Source: Rallus limicola (lineage: Eukaryota > Chordata > Aves > Gruiformes > Rallidae). Taken from it: a DNA stretch of 64,000 nt. Both the position numbers and the translations under genes were made by a program. Shown in pieces: positions 23,042 through 35,203 of this stretch. Position 1 is the first letter of the stretch, and every line of letters starts with the position of its first letter. The stretch lies in the NCBI GenBank assembly GCA_022605955.1, contig JAKCOZ010000001.1:80712520-80776519 (forward strand), read 5' to 3'. Below the pieces are notes generated by a model that worked only from the letters and a program-made list of their open reading frames with translations, was not told the DNA's origin and did no database searches.

Positions 23042-24977
23042 GTAAGTTACCCAAAATTTCTGGTCTGTTTTCTTCATTAGCGTAAGTGGCCTAGCTCTGA
23101 ATTTTACTGCAGAGGACGTGGTGGCTCTTACTGCCCTCTTTCCCGTCACTCCCCCTGCATCTAGATAATAGATTAGAAGAGATGTTACTCTCACTTATGT
23201 CAAAATCAGTCTGTTGTTTTCTACAGTTTCCACTGGCACGAGAAAGACGAGAATATTTGTCTTTTACTTATTTATTTGTTTATTTATTTGTAAAAATAAA
23301 TAATCTTCAGAGCTCCACTGCTGACATGTCCATGGCTTTGGTGCCAGTACATGCTCTGCAAGGTTTTCAGAAGCCTGACAAGCAATGCTGTCCTTCAGAT
23401 ACGTATTTTAATAGTCCTGTGTTTCAAAGAATTAAGAATTCCTCTGGCATCTTTTATTCTGCAAGTGCATTATTGTCATTCTGTAGCATTATGGTTTCAG
23501 AGGTCCTAGTTGTTGCTCCTTGCTTCTTTCTCTTATACTTCTCTCTTTTAGGAGCCTGCAGGAGCTGGCAGCAAGATAGCCGGAATGGAGATAGTGAACA
23601 CTTGGCAGATAGGTCTGTGTTGTCAAAGGCCATTGGAAAACTATTTGGCTTTGCAAGATGTTTTGGTGTCAGGAATAACTGAAGGCACCTCTGAGTCAGA
23701 GCCTGCATTAACGAAATTTTTGAACGCATTGCTTTCTCTTGCAGATTTTTTTCTTCAGTTGTCTTCATAATGTTTTCTTAGAAATTTCATTCTAGACCAT
23801 CTCATTTTCTCATGGAAATTTTGAAAACTGAAAATCTCTTGTAAAATGGGAGTCCACTATCTCATCTCTTCCTAGACTGGCAATAAGTATCCTTAGCAGC
23901 AGAATCTTTTCATGGAGTTAGCAATTCCCAGCAGCAGTGATAACAGTTGTATGCCAGATCACTGCATGCCCTCTTTGAATATGAACCAGTTTACGTCATG
24001 ATCCTGCTGTCCCAGTTCTACAGTGGCGTAGTTCCTGTGTATAGAACTTGCAAGATCAAACCGTCAGTGGGAAAATCTGCTGAACATCGGTCTGTGCCAG
24101 AGGCAGATGAATTCTAATCTCTTCCCAGTTTCTTTTTCCATTCATTAGGATTTTGAACAAGAAGGGTTATCTGTTTTGTCATGTCTCTTGCCCTGTTTTA
24201 ATACACAACTAACCTTCTTAGGTCTGAGTTGCTGTCACATCTTCAGAATAAGTGATACTGGATTCCTGAAGCAAACAACTATAAAATGATCGCCCTTTGG
24301 GGCCAGCACAGTGGGTAAATGACAGCTTTTGCCTGGATGCAGTTAACAACTAAAGGGAAATTCTAGCAGTCAGGGCATCACACAAGCTTGAGGAATGCAA
24401 AGAGAGAGAGAGGGTGTTGAGCGACCAGTATCCTAAAGGGTATAGAATTACAGCAGTGTGTCAACGTGATGAGAAATATAGCACGATTAGCAGTGAAGAA
24501 TCCCTGACCCAGTAGGCAATGTTGCTCTAGGTACTGATGCTCATGGATGGCACCTGAATGTAAGAGGTTTGATTCCTCATAGTTGTTTCAGCCCCGTGGT
24601 AAGGAAAGGATTATGCTTTTTACTTTTGCCAGGGCTTCGGTGCTATTGAATTTATTCTGGTGCCCCTTGGCCATATGAAAAATCACCCCAAAAATGATAC
24701 TGTTTGCTGTTTGCTGTGTCAAAATCTGACATATTACTACTTCTTAGCTTCTTTGTGTGTTGGTCTGTGTAATTTAGAAAATACTGCTCTTTACAGCTAC
24801 ATCTGCCCATACTCTGATCACACTTGCCATTTAAGAAGACATTTGTTTGCTGGGGCAAATTCATGTTCACTTTACCATTCCATTAATGCTGTGGTCTTCT
24901 CACACCTATGTGCTGACACCCATGGCTCTAGAACTGCACTGAAGAAAACGTTCAGATATTAGCACGGCCCTAGATAT
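23042..24977. other. Unique noncoding DNA; longest chance ORF
   Basis: The longest open frame of the window (166 codons, 23182-23682, plus) lies here. It begins in ordinary sequence, runs through a TTTA/TTTG simple repeat at 23267-23303, and has no domain, signal or known motif; I regard it as chance. A strong acceptor-like TACTTCTCTCTTTTAG ends at 23551 inside that frame. A GA repeat lies at 24400-24413. Confidence 0.45.
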
Positions 24978-25178
24978 CATAGAATCATAGAATGGTTGGA
25001 TGGGACCCCAACGATCACAGAGTTCCAACCCCCTGCCACAGGCAGGGCCACCAAACTCCAGGCCTGGATCTAGACAAGGTTGCCCTTGGCCCCATCCAAC
25101 CTGGCCTTGAACACCTCCAGGGCTGGGGCATCCACCACCTCTCTGGGCAGCCCATTCCAGTACCTTACCACTCTATAA
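24978..25178 (-). mobile_element. CR1 LINE, 3' end fragment, minus orientation
   Basis: Starts with two copies of the octamer CATAGAAT, the reverse complement of the CR1 terminal ATTCTATG repeats. It continues through 'ccccatccaacctggccttgaac' and 'ctctgggcagcccattccagtaccttaccactct', the familiar reverse-strand 3' sequence of avian CR1. About 200 bases are kept, so the copy is severely 5'-truncated. Its intact octamers and clear match suggest one of the younger repeats here. A 73-codon plus-strand frame crossing it is not a gene. Confidence 0.95.
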
Positions 25179-26593
25179 AAATCTTAATATCTAGGAAGTA
25201 TTTAGTTTCCTGAGGATACTGGTCATGGATACCTCAAGGGTTTACTTGCTCTGTCCAGGGAACTGTCCTTTGACAAGAGTTCAGGAGAATTCTTAATGAG
25301 GGAAGGTAATCACAACTAGTATGTATGATTATAATCTATAACAAATACCTTTTACATGAATGTGTATTTTTTTTTAGAGTGGTACTGAACCAAAGCTTTG
25401 CATTCACATGGTCCCTGTACTTCTGGAGTTCTCAAAAGTTCATTCTCTCATTCTTTTCTCATGTATGAAGTCAGTTTTTTGTCTGACTGTTGCAGAGATA
25501 ATGAAATTGATGATGAAAGGCTGCTTTGCTACCAGGTCCAAATTTATTTTAGGGGTCTTAAAGCTTGATGCAGTAATACCGGGTCCTTGACTCTGAGTGG
25601 AATTCAAACCCCTGAGTTAGGGTCTTTATCCAATACTTGCGATGTATTAAGGGTAAAGGAAATTATCTTGTAGGTGGAGTGCAACCTAGAGGCAGCCAAA
25701 GGGAACCTCTAGAGGCCAAAGGTTCGGTGATTCTTCCACAGACAAGACTTTTTACAAGTAAGAGACACAGAAAGACTCGCACTGCTCCCAGTAGTCTCTC
25801 AGAGAATTCAAATGCTCTAGGTAAATTTTACTTTTTATAAAAAGATCAGTTGTTAAAATATATTTCCTATTCTCCTATAGAATTTGCATTTCAGTGTTAT
25901 GAGATAGGCACAGATTTCCCATGCCTTATGATGGTGGAAAACATTTCTGATGTCTCTGCATTGTCAGACTGTCAGAGGCACAGCTTTCCATGTGATTATC
26001 TTTATTATGATTTAATTACGTTTAAAAGCATTTAATTTCTAAAAATGTCTCATACTGTCTCTGTCATAATGTTTAGAATGTATCTATACCATACAGTAGT
26101 TACTCTTCAAGCCTCCTTATACCTGGAAAGCCTTGTAAAAGAAATATACCATATAGCAAAGCAGATGTTCTGTATTTAATGCTGAACTAACTCTTAAAGC
26201 AGCATTGTGATTAACCGTGGTTGTGCAGGTGGAAGTCTAGAAAGGGTAGCAGACTTTTCCTCACGCTTTTTTCTCTGCTGAAATGGTAGGAAACTCAATG
26301 ATGCATATTGTGAAACACTCAAATCTCACTTCTGCTTCTGCTACTTCATCCCACTGTCCAAATAGGATAAGGCTTTGCCTGCGACTTTTCCCTACTGCTT
26401 CCTGGAACCCAGCAGCCCAGGGCTATTGAACCCAGTGAAATTCAGGGCTGCAGGCAAGCAGTGTGACAAAGCAAGTTTTCTTTGCAGTGCCCAGAGAGGG
26501 TATGTAAATATAGTATTGCTTGTAAATCCTGACTGAGCTCTGCATGCCATTTCTGTACTGAGTGTAGCCATTTTCTGGCCACTTCTTTTACAG
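25179..26593. other. Unique noncoding DNA
   Basis: AT-rich sequence without recognised repeats or exons; small frames only (67 codons or fewer on the plus strand). Confidence 0.5.
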
Positions 26594-26705
26594 ATAGAGA
26601 GGGAAATTTTGGCCCAAATAAGGTCAGTGGGATTCTTCCACATTACTTTCAGTGGAGCCAGGATGCATTGCAAATGTGTTTGCTTGAGCTGCCCCTTTTC
26701 ACAGG
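26594..26705 (+). other. Candidate exon (112 bp) overlapping an old repeat
   Basis: The acceptor GGCCACTTCTTTTACAG ends at 26593 and the donor GTGAGTTATG starts at 26706 (after CACAGG). Two of the three frames are open across the interval. The interval contains a copy of the old 'ttcagtggagccaggat' repeat (26625-26664), so if it is spliced it would be an exonised repeat. No protein family is recognised and no partner exon is visible. Confidence 0.15.
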
Positions 26706-29700
26706 GTGAGTTATGTTGTGCCTGATGCGCTGACCTGTATACATCTGCTCCCACCTCTCCAGCAGTACTGTCCCTGTGAGAAGGCCAGACAGGAACCTTC
26801 AGCTCTCCTGCCATCCTCAAGGTACCAGAGGAGACGCAGAATTTCCCTTAGCTGATGTAAGGGAAAAGAATTTGCAGTGGGAAAATAATTGTATTGTTCT
26901 TTCTTTAGAGATTTTTTTTTAAAGTAACTAGATTTACCCTGTTTTAATATCAAAATGACATAAACATTGTCACTGGTTGTGCCCAGCAGTGGTTGAATGA
27001 AAGTTTGGGGTTTTTATAATATCCTCATTTTAGGTGGTTTGGAGTTCTTTTGTAAAATTTTGTAAGACTGTATTGGTTAGAAATCATTTCCTTCATCCAT
27101 TTTATCTACCTGTGTTAATGCTAGCTTGCAAAACAGTTCTTTCTTCTGTGGAGCTGATGAGGAGCTAGCAAATTTGATGTGTGGTTCAGAGAAACTGCTC
27201 CTCTGCTGGGCTAGGCTTAGACTCTTTCTTGCATGGAAACCAGCTGTAAAATTCTCAGCCTCTGTCTCAGTTTGGCTTTTCTCTGCTCCTCTGCAGCACT
27301 CATCTGCAAATGGCAGCTCTTTCAGTGTTGAGAGCTTTCAAAACTGAGTCTGTATTTTGCCTGTATTTGCTTAAATCATAATACAATTTAAAAAAAAAAC
27401 CCAACAAACAAAACCAACCGAGCTTGTTCTGCACATTTGAAATCCCAATCTTCTTTCTTAAAGCTAGCTCAAATACCCTGTGTATTTGCAAGTCTGGCAC
27501 TAATTCATGTGGCTAAATTGACAGTAATGGATGAATTTTAAAGATGGATGGTGCTGTTGCCCTTTTAAAGTAGGGCTTCCATTAGCTTCAGTGGGATTTT
27601 CACCAGTCTCAATGTTTGGAAGGTCAGGTTTTGTGTCTTTCACCACTTTGCTAATATCACACTATTGTTAAAATTCTTCCCCAGTTCATTCCTAATGGCC
27701 ATGCCATTCAGACCTTTAGGTTATAGTAAGATTTTGAGGATGAGAAATGGTAAGAAGCAAAACAAAATTCTGATGCAAATCTTACCCAACACAAATGACA
27801 GGAATTGGCGTCACAGGTGCCGGCATCCTTGATGTCTGCACTGCTTACTGTGGCTGCTCAGTTTACCAGTCCAAACTAAAATATGCTCTCCTCTACCCAG
27901 TAGCTTTAGACCAGTAGAGATGAAAACAAATTGTGTCCCCTCACCGCCCTGCTCTCCCCACTTCATAACTACAATCCCAATTATCTTGTCAAAGAGAAGG
28001 TTTTTATGGACGAAAGGTAACATATCACCACAATAACTTCTGAACATAGCTCACGCCTCAGGACTTGATGTAGCACAGAATGTCTTATTTTACCTCTAGG
28101 CCCTCTACAAATAGAAAGGCTTTGAATGGTGAGCCAACAAATTGTGAAATTAAATAGGGGCAAGTGTACATTTCTTTTATGTATCATCACGTTAATCAGA
28201 CATATAATTTTTCTTTGGAAATGGCTGTTTAAACAAAAGCAAAATTATAGCAATTAAACATGCAGGAAAAAAACCCATTGATTTTTGGATTGTGTGGTTT
28301 TGTTACTTTTTTGCTTTGTTTATGTAAGTAGTAATGCATGTCTTACTGTGCAACAGTCGCTTTGTTAGACTACAAAGGGTGCTTTGGATTAGGAAGGGTG
28401 AAGCTTTGGTAGGTACTAAGCTAACGCTTAGTTACTTCATTGCACAAAACTGCTAGTTTTTCTAACAGTGAGATACAATAATGCAAATATAGCAATAGAG
28501 AAGAGAGGAGGAGCTTACTTGGAAATTCTAATACACAGAACTTTGAAAACAAATTTATTTTTGGCTTTTTAATTATGTGGGAAGGTTGAGTATAATTTCT
28601 TTTTGAATTCTGACTTTAAAAGAAAATGAGAAGTCAAAATTCCTGCCTTAACTTCTAGATCTAAAATGCCACAAAAGGCCTGGTAGCTCACTAGTGCAAG
28701 TAATCAGTTGCCCTAAGTTTAAACTCCTTGAGGGACAAAAACCAAACAAACAAAAAATCTGTTGCTTTTTGAAATTTTATAGGGATGAATTGTGTGCTCT
28801 TTGCAATGCTACCAGCTGCACCTCTCTCTCACTTTCTAATTTTCCACCATCATTCTTGTGTCTAGGTACATCTAGCTTTTTGTCTTCTCTTGAGTCTCAA
28901 ATAGAAGAATAAAGGTGACAACTTCACTTTTTGCTGACAAATGCTGCTATAATAGATAGTTGAGTGTTTCTTATGGGTGCCAGGAGGAGCGACTATTTTG
29001 TGGACAAATATTGTAGTAGACAGAAGTATTGATTGGGTTTCATTCTAATAAACATTGCCAGATGTTATCTCAGTGTGTACTGTTTGCATTAGTAAATAAA
29101 TAAATCCTCCAGAGCACAATTATTCCCCTCTTTATTTTTTTTTCAAAAGCTTACTATTGTCTCCTCTTATATGCCAGAAGTGTACTTCCTTTGCTTTCTG
29201 TGCTGCTTGAGGAACTAATTGAGAAATGTGAAGCTAATTGTAAAAATCAAATCCTGCTCCAGGTTCAGGTACTGTGTCAATGCCAAATCTGGTTTGTCTA
29301 TGTGATGGTGTCTTCACTTTGGATACTGTTTCTTCATCTCAGACTCTCTTGTAGGAAATACCTGCCCAGGGTTTTTTATTTTCACTGCTGTGCTACTATC
29401 CACAGTAAAGATCTGCATCCTCTGACTCTTGATGAAGGCTCTCAGCCAGCCTAGGGTCACTTAGTACACAAAATGATGAGATTCTAGCATACATGTAATC
29501 ACTGAAGATGTTTAAATGCCTGTGCTTGTAAGCCTGACATGTCAGTTACCAAGTAAGTTAAACCAACTCTGAGTAAGAATCTGAGCTTCTGGAGAGACCA
29601 AGAATCCTGAGAATACAGCTTCACTGATCAAGCTGTGATAATCACATCACATCGATGTGAAAAGCACACCAGTGGCTCAGCACGCTCCTGGATCCGAGCT

Positions 29701-31916
29701 TAGCTAGTGCTGCCTTCTTCCTCACAATATGCAGGGCAGATTGAAGTATACTTAGGTTTTGAGTTCTCTCTGGTGCCTGGTGTTACTGGCTTTCCCAGAA
29801 CACTAAGGAATTCACAAATGGTTTGTTGAAGTGTCCATAAAAATTTGTGTTAATTGAGAGCTGAAATTGTCTGCAGGATATTAAAAAAATTATTTCTCTT
29901 TATTTTCAGAGAAGCCATACCTGTTTCACTGAAGTCATGGTTCCTTGTTCTGCTGAACTAAACTATCTTGTAATTTATGATTTTGAGTCATGTCCACTGA
30001 ACACTGGCTTCCACAGAGATACAGGTTCTCTCAGCATGGTAGCTCATTCTGGAGCCTCCTTAAAACATACTAAAACTTTTTTGAAGGTTTGGAAAGATGC
30101 AACATGTATTTGAAGTCTCTGCCAGTGGAACCAGCATCATTAACGTTATGACTCCTAAGTTAAATCATCATTCTCTGTATTGGATCCTAAGTTTAAATTT
30201 GTACAAAAGATGCAATTTTTTTAATCCCAAATTCTTAATAGTTTACTGGTTACTGTTTGCATAGTTCTTCCAGTTTATCAGCTGAATTTAACTGTACTTG
30301 TTCTATCTATTTAGCTATATTTAGTATTTTTTACACCTTTTACTGGAACTTGCTGTGGTAGAAGTATTTGCATGTGTGTGTATTTACAGGTATCCTTTAC
30401 AACTTGTAAGGCTACCCCTTCTTCAATTTTTATTTTGGACAAAGACCATCAAACCCACACTTTATTTTCCATTCACTACTGTCTTCCCTTTTCTGCTTGT
30501 TGGCAAAGAAAGGAAAAGAAGAAGAAATCAGTGAAGAGCAAAGAACAGGGAAACACCTGCCTTCCCACCAACTTTTTCTTGTTGTATACATGAATGCTTT
30601 CACTTGATGTCTCTGAAAACTTTGAACTACTTGTTTCCAAAAATCCCTGTGTAAAATTAGGAATGCTTTGCCATTTAAAATGCAGGTCTATTTCTCGTCT
30701 CACTTCCCTCTGAATACTCAAGTGCACGTCCAAGCAACGGCCACTGAAGGAACAATTTCAAGTTGCATGCACATGTGGCTCATCAGCTGTGCATTTTTCT
30801 TCTTTCTAAGGAATAAAGATCACAAGTGTGAAAAGAAACATAACAGGGAGGCACCGGAGTGCAGATTTGAAGGTGGAATTTGCATTGGCTGCACTTCAGC
30901 ACAGATGGTGTGGAAAAACTTAAGTCTACTCTTGGGTCCTGAGACCTTTATTCCCCCGCACCCACCTCAGGTTAGCAAACATCTATAAGGGAGGAAGCTG
31001 GAGCTGCTAATTCCCAAGTGATTTTAATGATTCATGCTCCCTAAAAGAAGGAGCCATGGGAAATATGCCTGAGCATCACTATTTTGTTGGATGCTATAGG
31101 ATGTTTGTTTAGTGAGATAGCTTTGCTAATAGCTTTGTTAATCAGTCGTGTCCCAGATAAAAAGTGCAACACAGCCCTCCTCAGGATTGGTCTTCTGAAA
31201 AACTAAATGCTTCATTTGTTCCTCTTACCTAGGCAGGAAAAGTGGACCAAAGCAAGACCAAAGCCTGCAGTTTCTCTGTGGCACTTTTGATTTCAAGGGC
31301 TAAGGAGTGCATAGGCTTGCTGCTTTTTCCCCAGGAGTTATGATGGAAATCCTCAGCTTTATTCTGTTCTCCTCCTGCCCTCCTTGTGTCTCAGCTCTGA
31401 AGGGATGCAGGGGCACAGCATAAGATACCTCCTGGTTGTGGGGGAGGTTAGGACCTTGGAGGAGCAGTCTTGGAGAAGCAGTTCACATCTGAGGTAAATG
31501 TTGCAGCACCTAGCTGGTATGACCACAGGTGCATTGGTTTGTTTTCTGTTTGGTAGATAGATATATCCATGTTTCCCAGTGCTCCACTTTTGCATGAACC
31601 AACCCTGCCTTTTAACGATCCGTTCCCAATATAAAGTGGGAAGTCTGTCCCCAGGACCAGTTTGGGTTTTGGCATCTTGGTTGTTACTGTGTGCAGTGAT
31701 GCCAGTTAATGCTCATTGAGGCAGTGGATTTGCGATTCTGGTTCTTGGCCTGAAGTGGATTGAGATTCATAAAAAATAATCTCAAATCACAAAGCCACCA
31801 TGGGAGGCTTATAGCTTCTGTGACTATCTCACTTGGGCTAGATTTGAATCAGCAATCAGGAGGTGAATGGTTTTGTTCTTATCCCACTGCCAATTTCCTG
31901 AGCTAACATCATCTGA
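26706..31916. other. Unique noncoding DNA with minor low-complexity tracts
   Basis: An A-rich tract with CCCAACAAAC lies at 27389-27419, and another AAACAAAC tract lies near 28738-28760. A copy of the old repeat core (ttccattagcttcagtggga) lies at 27577-27596. A perfect 14-base palindrome (TCACATCGATGTGA) lies at 29647-29660. No exon is recognised in 5.2 kb. Confidence 0.5.
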
Positions 31917-31932
31917 GTGTGTGTGTGTGTGT
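31917..31932 (+). repeat. (GT)8 microsatellite
   Basis: Eight uninterrupted GT units. Confidence 0.95.
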
Positions 31933-34900
31933 TACAAAACTTTTATTTTCCAATTGAATGCATCCATCCTTTAAAAACAGGTTAAAAAATAAGAGCAAAA
32001 ACTTAAAGGAAATTTAACATCCAAAAAATACAGAACAGTGCTCAGGACTTTAAAATATATGTAAACATCAGTTCCTGCCAAGTTAGTCATTACTAAGAGT
32101 TAACAACACGGGGGATTGATTGAGAGAATGATTGTTGCTGTAGAATGATGATTTAATAAGAGAAAATCTGATAGATTTGACATGCTACATAAAATGTGCA
32201 GAACGATTATTCTTTGGTAAATTGCAACTTTCATTTGTACCCCGTACAGCCGTGTTTGTTCTGTGCCTTGCCGCGTTCCCCCTTTCTCCCCGTTATTCCC
32301 TTTCATTGCTAGAAATCATTAGTATTCACCATTGTTACACGTGTCATCCAGAAAAACATCCACACCCCCTGTTTTCCTTCCCCTTCTTGCCTCCTCTCAC
32401 ACCTTCGCCTGGTCTGTTCTCCCGTGCTCACCTCCTACCTGTGGTGGTCGGTGGAGGACTGCAAAGTGTCCTGCCCCCCACCCGCATCTTGAAAGGACAG
32501 CTACCCAGAGCTCAGGTTTAGTTGGCTCTTTGTTAGGGCTTTCTCCATAGGCACCCGCTCCTCACTCTGATTATTTATCTGTTGCTTTGTCCTAACAACG
32601 TGCTTGGTGCTTTATAAGCCAGAAAATGAAGGCTGTCTCAACTCAAGGAAGTTGTTGTACAGGACAAACAGATGAAACAGCCCTTCTATTGTTCCCATCT
32701 TCACTGATGAGCTGTGCTCTGTCCTTCTGTTTTTCAGCAGCCGTGGGATTTTACTTCTTTTGCTCTTTTTTTCCTACATCTCAAATGCCCTGTGCCTCTG
32801 TGAAGACCCTATTGCAGGTGCTGTGTTTGGTTTGCCATCAGCTGCAGTGCTCACGCAAGCCCTGCCCACGTAGTGGTAATCACCTTGACCTAAGGTGCTG
32901 CTGGGCCCTTTCACTGGTGTCAGAGGATGGGCTGCAAACAGTCTTCTGCTTGTCCCAGAAAAATGTAGGGCTAGCCTTGGTGCTTGTATTCTATGAATAA
33001 TAATAATAATAATAAAAAACAATCCAAGAGTCTGATTACAACAAATAAATTCCATAACACCCTCTGCACTATATCTGTTGTTGTGCCAAAGAGCATAACA
33101 TGAAATGACTGAGAACAACGACTCAAAACAACAGCACACAATAGTGTAATTGGACTCTAAGCACATAAAAATAATGGTTTAAAAGAAAGAAAGAAAAAAA
33201 GTACAAAAATGGGACTGTGGACAGGCATCAGGGACAGTGTCATGAAGCTGCAGTAAGATGTATGAGCCTAGTAGAAAGAAAAAGGAAGGGGGTGGGGGGG
33301 TTGAGTTACTTATGAATCAGTACAACTGTGCTTTGTTCTGCATGAGTGTTTTAATAGAGCAAGTGTAATATAAGGATCAGGTGGGCTCGTGGGAATGGAA
33401 CAAAAGGTTTTGTAAAATTAAAGCAAAATAATTATAGCTCTAGGTGTAGAGTGAGCACACTCCAGCAGTTGATAGCAGGAACCTGCTTAGAATGGAGAAG
33501 GGAGGAGGGAGGAAGATGCAGTTTGGAAAAGGTTTATTAGTTTGTTTGTTTAATACATACGTGCATGCACATGCACTTACATATGCCAGTGTATATAATG
33601 CAAGCAGATTTATGTATGTACGTTAACAAAGACTTGAAATCAGTGACAGTTGTATGCAACTTTAGAAATGACTAATATACCCACACACAAAAATGCATTA
33701 AAATGAAAATTTAAGGAATAGTCTCAAATGAATTAATTAACAACAAAAGAAATCACGGCAGAACATTGTCTTTCTAATGCAATAAAGGACTGAAGTCTAA
33801 ACCAGAGACCATCTTATGACATGGGATTGGAAGATGTTCTTGCTGTAAAAGCCCAATGAGGAATATACACAGAGTGCTCAGTACACTAATAAACCAAATT
33901 CAAAGTTCCAGAAGGAAATGGGATCTTCTGGGGGGGTCACAAGAAACTTGCCAGCAATGTACTGTGTTACAGAAGCACATTTGGGTGAAGCATTATGCTG
34001 TGCTTTTGTGCAGAAAAAGCAGTTTACTACCTGAGTTTCAGAGTAGTTTTTCTGGCAAGATGAGAGCTTGGTTGATCACAAGGTGGCCTCCCTGTATCTA
34101 GTTGTGTGTTTTTTCTTTCCTCTGCCACCCATGTACGTGTGTACCAAACTGCATGAGGATGCTGTGTAACAGTAAAAAAGAAAACCACTCAAAATAGACT
34201 CTGGCCTCAACATTTACTCTCTAAGTTGCTGCTTGTTCTCAAAGATCTAACTAAAGAGATGTCTGGGATCCAGGAACAGAGAAAGACTACTCAGGTGTGC
34301 ATCCTTTTCTTTCTAGCTTTGTTTTGTTAGGCTCAAAATATTCAGAATCTGCCTCTGTGTTGGGATGTTGGGTAGTGATTCCAAACTACCATGTTGTATG
34401 TATTTGTAGATACATTGAAGGAGAAAGAGCTACTGAGTTGTAATGCTAACCCCATTTACTCCCCATGGCACCTGTGAGTTAGCATAGGTTTCCTTCCACA
34501 TAAGCGCTGCAGTATGGAACATTGTAAGGAATACGAGCAGCTGCCTGTGACAAAATGGACCTAAAGCAAGAAACTGGTTTTGTGTCAGGGCTGAAATTAC
34601 TTCCCTGCAGTGGTGGATGGTCTCTGATGGACAGGACAGTTGCCACCTCATGGTGGTGCACGGTACAGGCGGTGTGTGGAAAGGAGGTTTGGCGGGGCCC
34701 ATGAACTGTCCTCTCAAGCACAGCTACTACAGATGGTTGGTGTGCAAGATAAGGCCTCGGCAAGGGAGGGGGACGATTAGCCTGCCTCCCACCACATTTC
34801 CCCTTATTCTGTAGTCAGATTTCCCTTATTCAGAGTTTGTTCAGGATAATTGTTCACAGACAATATATTTTTGTGCTCGCGGTGCAATCAGAGGCTGTTC

Positions 34901-35025
34901 TCACTTGAAGCAGAGCACATCTCTTAGGTAGTGCTTTCTGCCAGAATGTGGAGGCTGAGATCAGAGTGAAGCTTTATGAGCTCCATTTGGTGCTTTTTAC
35001 TTCCGTCTTGTTTCTCTCTCTGCAG
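31933..35025. other. Unique noncoding DNA with several simple repeats
   Basis: Contains a TAA microsatellite (32997-33015), an AAAG-type run (33181-33200), a purine tract ending in seven G residues (33271-33300) and a GGGA/GGA-rich patch (33491-33517). An alternating purine-pyrimidine stretch lies at 33553-33605. The 114-, 124- and 130-codon frames between 32.1 and 33.2 kb partly overlap on opposite strands and show no domain. Confidence 0.5.
32997..33015 (+). repeat. (TAA)n microsatellite
   Basis: Six consecutive TAA units run into an A-run. Confidence 0.9.
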
Positions 35026-35203
35026 GGGATGTGAAACTAGATTTGTCCTGTTTCCACAGCAGGGTTTTGGTTTATTTTGTTTTTCCAAAGCATTTCATTC
35101 GGTGGCGCAAATCCAGAGGAGAGTGTGTTGCAGAGATGGATTTGAATGTCAGGCAGAAAGAGTTGTGTTTAATAAACTCTTTGTTGTAAATTATAGAAAC
35201 TAG
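35026..35203 (+). other. Candidate terminal exon: acceptor, open frame, AATAAA
   Basis: A strong pyrimidine tract, TTGTTTCTCTCTCTGCAG, ends at 35025. The frame beginning at 35026 stays open for 54 codons (starting GDVKLDLSCF) to a TAA at 35188-35190, and an AATAAA lies at 35170-35175 near its end. A second frame is also open over most of the same stretch, which weakens the coding case. About 50 open codons are expected fairly often by chance, and the peptide is unrecognised. Confidence 0.15.

Noticed and set aside
23182..23682. The longest open frame (166 codons)
   Set aside because: It crosses a TTTA simple repeat, shows no domain, signal peptide or known motif, and its length is expected by chance at this size and composition.
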